This document shows positions 1 through 6,644 of a stretch of DNA of 8,368 nucleotides, one piece after another (position 1 is the stretch's first letter; the number at the start of each line of letters is the position of its first letter). This DNA comes from Oscillospiraceae bacterium (lineage in GTDB: Bacteria; Bacillota_A; Clostridia; Oscillospirales; JAAYXM01): the NCBI GenBank assembly GCA_017408185.1, contig JAFQVE010000221.1, positions 1 to 8,368 of the forward strand. Reading direction: 5' to 3'. The notes under the pieces were generated by a model. The model saw only the letters and a list, made by a program, of their open reading frames with translations, ran no database searches and was not told the origin of the DNA. Position numbers and translations under genes: made by a program.

Positions 1-258
1 GAAGAAATCAGCTCTGAGCTTTCAATCAGCGTTTCAAAGCTCTCAAAGCTATGTAAGGCACAGTGCGGTTGCGGTCCGATAGACTATTTTCTCTCTCTTA
101 AAATAGGCGCGGCGAAAAGAATGATAAGCGAAAAGCGCTTAAACCTTACGCAGATATCTGAAAAACTCGGTTTTTCATCCGTCCACTATTTTTCAAGACT
201 GTTTAAGGCGAAAACCGGCATAACTCCGTCCGAGTACGCCAAAAATGCAGAACATTGA
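1..258 (+). CDS. AraC-family transcriptional regulator, C-terminal DNA-binding domain (5' truncated by window edge)
   Basis: The frame is open from base 1 and runs 85 residues to a TGA at 256-258. The visible part is the end of an AraC/XylS double helix-turn-helix domain. A first helix-turn-helix is followed by a linker with DYFLSLKIGAAKRMI, matching the usual YLxxxRIxxAKxLL helix. The second helix-turn-helix reads LTQISEKLGFSSVHYFSRLF and is followed by KAKTGITPSEY, the family's signature FkxxxGxTPsxYR region. These proteins usually bind DNA through this domain and sense a ligand or signal through an N-terminal part, which lies outside the window, so the effector and targets cannot be named. 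The gene is convergent with the SLH protein gene and the two share the hairpin that follows. The family call is secure; the biological role is unknown. Confidence 0.92.
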   Translation, partial: EEISSELSISVSKLSKLCKAQCGCGPIDYFLSLKIGAAKRMISEKRLNLTQISEKLGFSSVHYFSRLFKAKTGITPSEYAKNAEH

Positions 259-280
259 TTTGAGCATATGATTAGCACAG

Positions 281-315
281 CAAAAGCACGGAACTTTTTC
301 GTTTCCGTGCTTTTG
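281..315. terminator. Bidirectional hairpin terminator between convergent genes
   Basis: A perfect 13-bp inverted repeat pairs 281-293 (CAAAAGCACGGAA) with 303-315 (TTCCGTGCTTTTG) around a 9-base loop. The ends of the stem are A/T rich, so each strand presents a TTTT run at the 3' foot of the hairpin, as in intrinsic terminators. The U tract is short and interrupted by G. It lies 22 bp after the AraC-family stop and 22 bp after the end of the SLH protein gene on the other strand, so it fits a shared terminator for both transcripts. Confidence 0.8.
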
Positions 316-337
316 TGGTATTATTCTCATTTTTTCC

Positions 338-1642
338 TTATTTATATTCACTAAGATTTTGCGGCGGGGTGATTTTTACATCCGCGCCTGTTTTTATATT
401 CGTCATTTCGTATGCTACGGAGATATCCGTTGTCTTTTCGTCCGCCGCAACTGCCATTTTCATATCACCTGACATTGATACAAGCTTTTCTCCGCGGAGC
501 TTTACCGACATTGTAAGTAATACATAAACTGCCATATCTTCAGTCTCAATCAAGCCTGCTATTGCATTAATACCGCCCGGTGCGCATGTGATATTGTACG
601 TTTCATAACCGTCGGCAGTTTTCTTTACCTCTATATCCTTGATAAGGCAAATCGGGTTAGTGTCGGTCTGCATATTTATATCCATTGTTTCTAAAGCATC
701 CGAATATGAAAGCTCCGCTTTCTGCTTTTGACCCGAAACATCAATATAGAGCCAACCGTCTGCAAAATAGTAGCTTACCGGCATTTCAACATTCATTTTG
801 CCCTCACCTATATCCGTGAGTGCTTTTATCGTGCCCTCATATTTCATTTTGCTCTTATCCGGGTTTTCCGCATCAATATCTGCCGCAAGGCTGAGGACAT
901 AGTCCATTTTCATATTCTCAACGCCGTCAACGGAAGACGTCATATTCATTTTGATGTCTGTCGAGAGTGTTGTGACATTGTTTACCGTTTTTGACGCTTC
1001 TGTGTATTTGCGGTAATTTTCAAAAAACTCAATATATCCCTTATCATCTGCAACTGCACCGGAGGCTTTGAGCTTTGTAAGCAGGTCTGCCTCCCCGGAT
1101 TTCGGAGCAGCAGAAAGCGCCGTAAAGCTCATTGCGGCGACATTATCGCGCAGGAACACATCTCCTGCACAGTTTACAAAATCAACAACACCGCACTCTT
1201 CTGCAAAAGCAAGAGCGTCTGCGTATGTAAAATCGCCGTTTTCGCCGTCAGTATATCCGAGAGCGCGGAGAAGAAACGTTGCATATTGCTGCTCGGTGCA
1301 CTTATCGGAATAACCGAACGTGGTTGCGCTTGTTCCTTTTGTAAGTCCTGCATTATGCAGATACTGAACATACGGTTTTGCCCAATCTGCAACATCCGTA
1401 TACGGCGCAGTGTATGAAAGCTCAAGCGCATCGTCCTCCGCGCCGAGCAGGCGCACAAGCATCGTTGCCGCCTCCGCACGCGTCGGCACGCGGTCAAGCT
1501 CATAGCCGTTCTGCGTTCCGCGGAAAAGCCCCATTTCATTCAGAGCATCCGCACAATGGTCAAAGCTTGATGCAAAAGCAGCCACCGTGAGCACTGCTGT
1601 AAGCATTACGGTAATAAGAATAGCTTTAAACATTTTTTTCAT
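338..1642 (-). CDS. Secreted SLH-domain protein with beta-rich C-terminal domain
   Basis: This 434-residue protein begins with a classical signal peptide: MKKMFK, a hydrophobic core to about residue 22, and a likely cut after AFA at 22-24. There is no lipobox cysteine. Residues about 28-69 and 79-130 resemble S-layer-homology repeats; the first has the PTRAEAATMLVRLLG form (53-67) and the second ends in EQQYATFLLRALGY. A weaker third copy covers about 139-178. SLH repeats in Gram-positive bacteria usually anchor proteins to pyruvylated secondary wall polymers. Residues about 205-434 are rich in alternating polar/hydrophobic strands and Lys-Met pairs, resembling LolA/LppX-like or DUF6612-type domains; that assignment is from pattern only. 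The ATG at 1642-1640 has AAGGAGG at 1660-1654, 11 bases upstream; the ATG three codons later would be too far from it. It is the last gene of the minus-strand run, 26 bp after the flippase. The ligand of the C-terminal domain is unknown. Confidence 0.88.
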   Translation of the reverse strand: MKKMFKAILITVMLTAVLTVAAFASSFDHCADALNEMGLFRGTQNGYELDRVPTRAEAATMLVRLLGAEDDALELSYTAPYTDVADWAKPYVQYLHNAGLTKGTSATTFGYSDKCTEQQYATFLLRALGYTDGENGDFTYADALAFAEECGVVDFVNCAGDVFLRDNVAAMSFTALSAAPKSGEADLLTKLKASGAVADDKGYIEFFENYRKYTEASKTVNNVTTLSTDIKMNMTSSVDGVENMKMDYVLSLAADIDAENPDKSKMKYEGTIKALTDIGEGKMNVEMPVSYYFADGWLYIDVSGQKQKAELSYSDALETMDINMQTDTNPICLIKDIEVKKTADGYETYNITCAPGGINAIAGLIETEDMAVYVLLTMSVKLRGEKLVSMSGDMKMAVAADEKTTDISVAYEMTNIKTGADVKITPPQNLSEYK

Positions 1643-1653
1643 ATTGGTATAAA

Positions 1654-1660
1654 CCTCCTT
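1654..1660 (-). promoter_or_regulatory. Ribosome binding site of the SLH protein gene
   Basis: AAGGAGG on the minus strand lies 11 bases before the first ATG. It sits in the 26-bp gap after the flippase stop, and its position selects the first ATG (1642) over the second ATG (1633). Confidence 0.8.
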
Positions 1661-1668
1661 GAATTTTA

Positions 1669-3267
1669 TTACTTTTTAAAGAGAAGGGAAGCAATTTTCT
1701 CGCCCTTTGGAAGTCCGAGAACATCCTCCCGCGTTATTCCGCGCGAGAATATCATCGCCGCAAAGTATACCGCCACGCCAACGCATATCGAAGCTGCGAC
1801 GGAAACAAGATTTCCCGCAAACGGGAGAAGCATATGATAAACGAAATACACCGCTACCCCCATAACGGCGCAGGAAATAAGCGGTCGCAGATACGTCTGC
1901 ACAAAACCGGGCTTGAATCCGACAAGGCGGGCAAGGCATATCATATTGAGCACCGTTATTATCACATAACATAGCACTGTTCCTATCGCCGCGCCCGAAA
2001 GCTCGATGCCGGGTATTGCAATGAGCACATAGTTTGCCGCAACCTTCACCACCGCACCGACAAGCATTGTGATAAGCGGTATTGTAGCATGCCCGAGTGC
2101 CTGCATTGAAGTTGACGTAAGAGATGATGCGCAGAGGAAAAACGATGCAATTCCGAGTATAGTAAGCACGGGGGCCGCTATCGCAACATCCGATGCTGAG
2201 GTGTAGAGAATTGACAACACAGGCTTTGAGAGGACGGATATCCCGACCGCGGCGGGAAGCGTGAATATAACAACTATCCGAAGCGCGGAAAGAAGCGTTT
2301 TTGTGAGCTTTTCGCGGTCTCCCACAGCGTGTGCCGCAGAAATAGTCGGCGTAACACTCACGTTGAGCGAAATGATGATAGACGGAACAAGATTGAAAAT
2401 CGGAAGTGCATAGTTTTCATATATTCCGAACATAGATGTCGTCATCTCGGAATCATATCCGAGCGAGGCGAGGCGGTTTGTTATAAGGAACATATCAATA
2501 GTACTGGTAACATTCATAACGAGTGAGCCGAGCGTTACCGGAACTGCAATTTTCAAAAGCGAAGAGAGAATTTCACTGCTCTTTCTTATCTGTTCCCCGC
2601 CGTCCGAAAGTCTTCCTTCGTTTGAGCGCTTGCGCCATGCAAAGAAAAGCATCATAAGAACGGTGAGCACCGTGCCGAAGGTTATTCCGGTTATTATTCC
2701 GGCGGATATGTATTTTCCGTCATATCCGTTTTTCAGTAATATCCATGCAAGCGCAAGACCTACAAAAAGGCGGGAGAGCGCCTCAATTATCTGTGAGAGC
2801 GCAGTTGGCACCATATTTTCGTGTCCCTGAAAATACCCGCGGAACGCCGCTGTGCACGCCATAAAGAGAACGGCGGGCGCAAGCGCAACTATGCTGGGGG
2901 CTGCGTTGATATCATTCGTTGCAAGAGCAAGCTTTTCAGAAAAAGCAATAAGTACGATACATCCTGCAAGACCTATCGTAATGCATAGGCTCATTGCGGT
3001 TTTGAAAATGCGGCTTGTCTCACGCGGACGCGAAAGAGCGCGGCTTTCCGAAATCATCTTTGATATCGCAATCGGGATTCCCGCCGTAGCAATGGTAAGC
3101 AATATCGAGTAATAGCGATATGCCATGCTGTAAAGTCCCATCGTGTATTCACCGACGAGATTTGTGAGCGGGATGCGGAACACCGCACCTATTACCTTCA
3201 CAAGAATGCTCGCAACCGCGAGAATAAGCGCACCTTTTACAAAAGATGCCTCTTTTTTCTGAGCCAA
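1669..3267 (-). CDS. SpoVB/MurJ-like polysaccharide (lipid-linked precursor) flippase
   Basis: This 532-residue polytopic membrane protein is mostly hydrophobic helices from residue 10 to about 508, consistent with the 14 segments of the MOP superfamily, and the length is typical of SpoVB/YtgP proteins. Hallmarks are the N-terminal FVKGALILAVASILVKVIGAVFR-like start, where the family keeps GA...KxIGaxyRiPL (GAVFRIPL at 27-34), and FRGYFQGHENMVPTALSQ at 142-159 followed by IIEALSRL, a strongly conserved block in SpoVB and B. subtilis YtgP (MurJ). Such proteins move undecaprenyl-linked sugar precursors across the membrane for peptidoglycan or other wall polymers. Which substrate this one carries, and whether it is the essential MurJ or a sporulation paralogue, cannot be told. 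The start is TTG at 3267-3265, chosen because AGGAGGT (3282-3276) lies 8 bases upstream and no ATG is near. The ribosome binding site overlaps the stop codon of the preceding acetyltransferase gene, implying translational coupling. The next gene downstream encodes an SLH wall protein, in keeping with a cell-envelope role. Confidence 0.9.
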   Translation of the reverse strand: MAQKKEASFVKGALILAVASILVKVIGAVFRIPLTNLVGEYTMGLYSMAYRYYSILLTIATAGIPIAISKMISESRALSRPRETSRIFKTAMSLCITIGLAGCIVLIAFSEKLALATNDINAAPSIVALAPAVLFMACTAAFRGYFQGHENMVPTALSQIIEALSRLFVGLALAWILLKNGYDGKYISAGIITGITFGTVLTVLMMLFFAWRKRSNEGRLSDGGEQIRKSSEILSSLLKIAVPVTLGSLVMNVTSTIDMFLITNRLASLGYDSEMTTSMFGIYENYALPIFNLVPSIIISLNVSVTPTISAAHAVGDREKLTKTLLSALRIVVIFTLPAAVGISVLSKPVLSILYTSASDVAIAAPVLTILGIASFFLCASSLTSTSMQALGHATIPLITMLVGAVVKVAANYVLIAIPGIELSGAAIGTVLCYVIITVLNMICLARLVGFKPGFVQTYLRPLISCAVMGVAVYFVYHMLLPFAGNLVSVAASICVGVAVYFAAMIFSRGITREDVLGLPKGEKIASLLFKK

Positions 3268-3275
3268 AACAAACT

Positions 3276-3282
3276 ACCTCCT
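3276..3282 (-). promoter_or_regulatory. Ribosome binding site of the flippase gene, overlapping the upstream stop codon
   Basis: AGGAGGT on the minus strand begins inside the TAG stop (3283-3281) of the acetyltransferase gene and lies 8 bases before the TTG start of the flippase gene. It decides that non-ATG start and suggests coupled translation. Confidence 0.85.
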
Positions 3283-3754
3283 AAATATCAAGCAGCATAA
3301 CAATCTGCCGCACGGTTTCCTCCGTTTCGCGGAATATCTCATAAAAACCGTGTTTTTTGTAAAAAGCATACGCCGATGCGTTGCTCTCTGCAACACGCAC
3401 ACTGACGTGCTTTTTCCCTTCTTTTTTATACTTTTCCGCCGCATATGAAACCAGCCCGAAGCCCAGCCCCATCCGGCGAGAATCCGGCTTTAAATACAAC
3501 AGGGAAATATGCCCGGCCCCCGGATAAAGCAACACACTGTCATCAAGCATTATGATTCCCGCTTCCCGCTCGCCGAGATAGCCAAATGCGATGTTTCCCG
3601 CATCGCGCCGGAGCAGTCTTCGCGCCTTTGCGGCGGCATCGCGGGCATATAGCAGCTCTTCGCCGAAGATTTCCCTCCACGCCGCGGCATAATATTCGCT
3701 TATTTTTTCTTTATCCCGCGGCAATGCCGCAAGTTTTATCTGTACTTCATTCAT
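3281..3754 (-). CDS. GNAT-family N-acetyltransferase
   Basis: This 157-residue cytoplasmic protein has the normal size for a single GNAT domain. Motif A is visible as ISLLYLKPDSRRMGLGFGL (83-101): the beta-strand 4 segment, then the acetyl-CoA pyrophosphate loop R93-x-x-G96-x-G98. Motif B is visible as ESNASAYAFYKKHGF (123-137), where N-x-x-A-x-x-F-Y-x-K-x-G-F is the classical pattern. The family transfers an acetyl group from acetyl-CoA to an amine, but the acceptor (antibiotic, amino acid, protein N-terminus or other) cannot be read from the sequence. The gene starts 7 bp after the PyrF-like stop. No Shine-Dalgarno motif is visible in front of its ATG, so it probably relies on ribosomes coming from the gene upstream. 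Its own stop lies inside the ribosome binding site of the flippase gene. Confidence 0.9.
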   Translation of the reverse strand: MNEVQIKLAALPRDKEKISEYYAAAWREIFGEELLYARDAAAKARRLLRRDAGNIAFGYLGEREAGIIMLDDSVLLYPGAGHISLLYLKPDSRRMGLGFGLVSYAAEKYKKEGKKHVSVRVAESNASAYAFYKKHGFYEIFRETEETVRQIVMLLDI

Positions 3755-3761
3755 TTTTTAA

Positions 3762-4595
3762 TCAGAAGCAAAGGCGCAGATCGCGGCAGACTTTCTCCGC
3801 CGCCGCCTTTACTCTCTCTCCGAAATCTCCCTCTCCGGACGGCGCGGTTATCGGGCGGGTTACGTATACAAGACCGCCAAGCCCACGCATATCAAACGCT
3901 CCGGTAAGGTCGTGGGCGCTTACCTTTTCGCCGTCATATCCGGTAAGCAAAAACAGCATTTTCTTGTATGTGCGCCGAAGCTCCGCTATCGTTTTGTTAT
4001 CAACCCCGCCGAGCATTACGCCAATATCGGAATACCCCATATCACCGGTGCGTTTATCGCCCCACATCGCCGCCTTTTCGCATACCGCGCGGTAGACTGT
4101 CCTGAGTCCTGCCATAAGCTCCTGAAAATCCTGCGGTGAGCCGGCATCGGAGCGAGAGAGCACAAACACGCTTTTATTCTCATCTGCCGCCTTTTCAAAA
4201 AACGGAGCAAGCCCTGCGGCACCGAAATACGGACTAACCGTCACGCAGTCTGCACCGAGAGTGGTAAAATAAAGCTCTGCCTCGGCAGGCGATGAAGCAG
4301 TGTCTCCGCTGCATTTTGCATCCGCAATGGTGAAAAGCTCTTTTTCCTTTGCATAGGAAATTGCATCGCTGATAACAGACACTCCATAAGGCAAGAGTGC
4401 CGGTATATTCACCGAAATTGCCGGAACAAGACCGCACACGGCATCTATTACTGAGCGGTTAAATGCCCGGATATTCTCCGATGCATCTGCCCCCGCCGAA
4501 AAGCTTTCCGGAAGCTCATGCCCGCCAATGTCAAGACCGACAACGCAGGGTGCCTTCCCCGTTATTATCTTCATAATAAGTGTATCAAATGTCAT
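3762..4595 (-). CDS. Divergent PyrF-like (orotidine 5'-phosphate decarboxylase fold) protein with altered active site
   Basis: The 277 residues match type-2 PyrF in length and order: CVVGLD (17-22), PYGVSVISDAISYAKEKELF (69-88), IADAK (90-94), VTVSPYFG (118-125), VFVLSRS (143-149), MGYSDIGVMLGG (186-197), LLTGY (216-220) and VTRPI (245-249). True PyrF uses a Lys-Asp-Lys-Asp tetrad to decarboxylate OMP to UMP, the last step of pyrimidine synthesis. Here the first lysine, in the usual YKxQxA context, aligns with Ser61 (ISVNIPA). The DxKxxD motif has become D92-A-K94-C-S-G-D98, one residue longer. The conserved GYGAQGGT phosphate loop reads GYDGEKVS; the arginine of the usual NSSR survives as R247. 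OMP decarboxylase activity is therefore doubtful. The fold is confident but the reaction is not, so no pyrF symbol is given. The ATG at 4595 has AAAGGGG (4609-4603) 7 bases upstream. No other pyrimidine gene is in the window. It may be a repurposed or inactive paralogue. Confidence 0.8.
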   Translation of the reverse strand: MTFDTLIMKIITGKAPCVVGLDIGGHELPESFSAGADASENIRAFNRSVIDAVCGLVPAISVNIPALLPYGVSVISDAISYAKEKELFTIADAKCSGDTASSPAEAELYFTTLGADCVTVSPYFGAAGLAPFFEKAADENKSVFVLSRSDAGSPQDFQELMAGLRTVYRAVCEKAAMWGDKRTGDMGYSDIGVMLGGVDNKTIAELRRTYKKMLFLLTGYDGEKVSAHDLTGAFDMRGLGGLVYVTRPITAPSGEGDFGERVKAAAEKVCRDLRLCF

Positions 4596-4621
4596 CGTTT
4601 TACCCCTTTTTGAGCAACTTC

Positions 4622-6022
4622 TTATTGCCAGTAGTCCACCTTATGCGGAAGCTCTATATCTTTTACACGGAACGTCGGTTCAAGCCCCGCTTTTCTTTGT
4701 TCGTCATAATTGTGCAGAGCGCGGATGGCATACTTTGACAAAATAAGAATAACAGGCATATTTATAAGCGTCATCCCGCCCATCGTTATATCGGCAATAT
4801 TCCACAAAAGATCGGCTGAAAGCCCCGCACCGACAAAAATAACAAGCGATGCAAGGATGTGGTAAACCCGCATAAAGGTCTTTCCCGGTTCTCTCCCAAG
4901 CATATATATAAGGCATTTGTCAACATAATAAAGATTTCCGAGAAGAGTTGTAAACGCGAAAAGAATCATTGCCGCAGTTATAAACACAGGACCGAAACCG
5001 CCAAGCACTGCCTGCAATGATGCCTGAACATACGGCGCGCCGGAAAGCGCTTCCGTCGGCTCAACACCCGAGCACATACACATAAATGCAGTCGCACTGC
5101 ACACAAGCACGGTGTCAATGAATACGGAAAGAATCTGCACAAGCCCCTGCTTTGCGGGATGTGCTACCTCGGCAGATGCCGATGCATTCGGCGCAGAGCC
5201 AACGCCCGCCTCGTTGCTGAAAAGGCCGCGCTTTATTCCGTACATAACGCATGAGCCGGAAAAGCCGCCGAATATCGCTTCAAAGTTGAATGCATCCGAA
5301 AAAATTCGCGAGAATACCTGCGGAAGCGTATCTGCATTAAGAATCACAATGAGAAGCGCAACGAGGATATATGCAACACCCATAAACGGAACAAGCGCAC
5401 CGGTAACCTTTATTATGCGCTTCCCTCCGCCCATAAGGCAGAAGCACACCACTGCCGAAAGGATAAGACCTATTATCCACGGCGAATATGTCGGATTATA
5501 AAACTCATACGCAGAAAACGTTGACTGCAAATTATATGACGCAAGCATATTGAATCCGAAGCCGTAGGTGAGAATTAAAAACACAGAAAAGATAAGCGCA
5601 AGTGTGCGGCTTTTAAGCGTTGCCTCAATATAATACGCAGGACCGCCGTAAGCGCCGTCTCGTCCTCGCTTTTTATAAATCTGCGCAAGCGTACTTTCGA
5701 CAAAAGCGGATGCACCGCCGATAATCGCAATAAGCCACATCCAGAAAACAGAGCCGAATCCGCCAAGACACAGCGCCGTTGAAACACCGATAATATTTCC
5801 CGTTCCGACACGTGATGCGGTAGACACCATAAGTGCCTGAAATGATGAAACGCCCTTTCCGTCCGCAGGCTTTTCCGTAACAGCACGAAGCTGCTCGCCA
5901 AAAAGACGGAACTGCACAAAGCGCGTCCTCACCGTAAAATACAGTCCGCCCGCCACAAGAAGAATAACAAGCACATACGTGTACATTGCGTTGCTTATAT
6001 TGGCAATAATTGCATCCAACAC
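4622..6022 (-). CDS. Sodium:alanine/glycine symporter, AGCS family
   Basis: The 466 residues give a normal-length inner-membrane transporter of about 10-11 helices. Family signatures are clear: the STASRVGTGNIIGVSTAL segment at 67-84 (family LaxrVGTGNIaGVatAi), GGPAYYIE at 126-133, and the long motif KRGLFSNEAGVGSAPNASAS at 264-283 (family KRGlFSNEAGmGSApxAaA). AGCS proteins import alanine or glycine with a sodium ion. Which amino acid this one prefers is not evident, although the substitutions Asn279 and Ser281 fall in the conserved motif. The start is GTG at 6022-6020, supported by AAGGTGG (6036-6030) 7 bases upstream; a TTG follows immediately but is worse placed. It begins 23 bp after the YcxB-like gene and ends 26 bp before the PyrF-like gene, so it is almost certainly cotranscribed with both. 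Confidence 0.95.
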   Translation of the reverse strand: MLDAIIANISNAMYTYVLVILLVAGGLYFTVRTRFVQFRLFGEQLRAVTEKPADGKGVSSFQALMVSTASRVGTGNIIGVSTALCLGGFGSVFWMWLIAIIGGASAFVESTLAQIYKKRGRDGAYGGPAYYIEATLKSRTLALIFSVFLILTYGFGFNMLASYNLQSTFSAYEFYNPTYSPWIIGLILSAVVCFCLMGGGKRIIKVTGALVPFMGVAYILVALLIVILNADTLPQVFSRIFSDAFNFEAIFGGFSGSCVMYGIKRGLFSNEAGVGSAPNASASAEVAHPAKQGLVQILSVFIDTVLVCSATAFMCMCSGVEPTEALSGAPYVQASLQAVLGGFGPVFITAAMILFAFTTLLGNLYYVDKCLIYMLGREPGKTFMRVYHILASLVIFVGAGLSADLLWNIADITMGGMTLINMPVILILSKYAIRALHNYDEQRKAGLEPTFRVKDIELPHKVDYWQ

Positions 6023-6029
6023 TTTGATT

Positions 6030-6036
6030 CCACCTT
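6030..6036 (-). promoter_or_regulatory. Ribosome binding site of the symporter gene, deciding a GTG start
   Basis: AAGGTGG on the minus strand, one mismatch from AAGGAGG, lies 7 bases before the GTG at 6022. No ATG in frame is close, so this supports the GTG start. Confidence 0.7.
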
Positions 6037-6045
6037 ATAACCAAA

Positions 6046-6540
6046 TTACTTTTTTCTTATTTTTACCTTTTTTTCAGGAACATATTTTTCTATGTAAGAC
6101 AAAAATATGTTTTTCTGCTCCTCATTCTCAAAGCTGCGTTTCGGGAAATAAAACGCCTTACGCTTTGTGAGAAATACATAATAGCTGTCCTCCGATTCAC
6201 GGACGGAATACACATCTGCCCACGGAAGGCGGGTTTCTCCCGATGCCGCGCTCTGGCGGATTTCATCATCGTCAATTTCAAGATAAAGCTCGCTTGATGC
6301 ACCAAACGCCGCATATCTGTTTTCCGCACGCTTGAACACCCCGCGTTTTCTCAATATATATATTATCGGAAAGAATATCACAAAAAGCAGGAAGCCTATT
6401 ATCAGGTTGTGGCTTAATCCAAAAAACGTGAATGCTATTGCAAGTGCGAGCAGCGCTGCAAGCACGGTAGATGCCGCGCGAGCCTGAAACCAGCAAAGGC
6501 CGCTGTAATCCTCTGCAAGAAAATCTGTCCTGAACTTCAT
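6046..6540 (-). CDS. YcxB-like membrane protein (two helices plus C-terminal PH-like domain)
   Basis: This 164-residue protein has two adjacent membrane helices (about 22-41 and 46-63), a basic turn RKRGVFKR (64-71), and a soluble C-terminal domain at about 84-152. That domain has the layout of YcxB-like proteins: ELYLEIDDDEIRQSAASGE, then LPWADVYSVRESEDSYYVFL, then KAFYFPKRSF. The WxDV..V.E..D.Y.vfl...ayyiPKR.F pattern is what identifies the family, which is related to bacterial PH domains and has no established function. The C-terminus is strongly basic (KKVKIRKK). The ATG at 6540 has AAAGGAGA (6556-6549) 8 bases upstream. It is the first gene after the promoter at 6585-6613 and leads the six-gene run. 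Its job there is unknown. Confidence 0.82.
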   Translation of the reverse strand: MKFRTDFLAEDYSGLCWFQARAASTVLAALLALAIAFTFFGLSHNLIIGFLLFVIFFPIIYILRKRGVFKRAENRYAAFGASSELYLEIDDDEIRQSAASGETRLPWADVYSVRESEDSYYVFLTKRKAFYFPKRSFENEEQKNIFLSYIEKYVPEKKVKIRKK

Positions 6541-6644
6541 TTTAAACTTCTCCTTTCAGTCGGCAAAAACAACATACTCATATAATCATACCCCGCTTTT
6601 GCGCTTTTTGCAAGTATTATTGCTTCTGTTTTACAATAATTTCA
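6541..6644 (-). other. Intergenic gap between ligA and the YcxB-like gene
   Basis: This 104-bp gap holds the predicted promoter (6613-6585) and the ribosome binding site (6556-6549). No strong hairpin with a U tract ends ligA; only a 4-bp GCAA/TTGC stem around 6611-6624 can be drawn. Read-through from ligA into the six-gene run is therefore possible. Confidence 0.6.
6585..6613 (-). promoter_or_regulatory. Predicted sigma-A-type promoter for the six-gene run
   Basis: On the minus strand a -35 box TTGCAA (6613-6608) and a -10 box TATGAT (6590-6585) are separated by exactly 17 bases. The boxes match TTGACA at four of six and TATAAT at five of six positions. Transcription would start near 6578, giving a leader of about 38 bases with the ribosome binding site before the YcxB-like ATG. 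It is the only sizeable gap on this strand, which supports the call. No operator or riboswitch fold was recognised. Confidence 0.65.

Noticed and set aside
3586..4095. 169-codon open frame on the plus strand
   Set aside because: It is antisense across the GNAT and PyrF-like genes, which have clear family motifs. Its translation is Arg/Pro/Ser-rich with no domain pattern, and it lacks a convincing ribosome binding site.
4302..4322. Sequencing frameshift as the cause of the altered PyrF DxKxxD motif
   Set aside because: The insertion is a whole codon, the frame is the same on both sides, and family motifs continue without disruption. Other active-site positions have also changed, so real divergence is more likely.
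6581..6586. TATAAT on the plus strand as a promoter -10 box
   Set aside because: No suitable -35 box lies 17 bases upstream, and it would point into ligA in the antisense direction. It appears to be a by-product of the A/T-rich minus-strand promoter.
6541..6644. Riboswitch or attenuator upstream of the YcxB-like gene and symporter
   Set aside because: The predicted leader is only about 38 bases and shows no stable paired structure, which is too short for a known amino-acid riboswitch.
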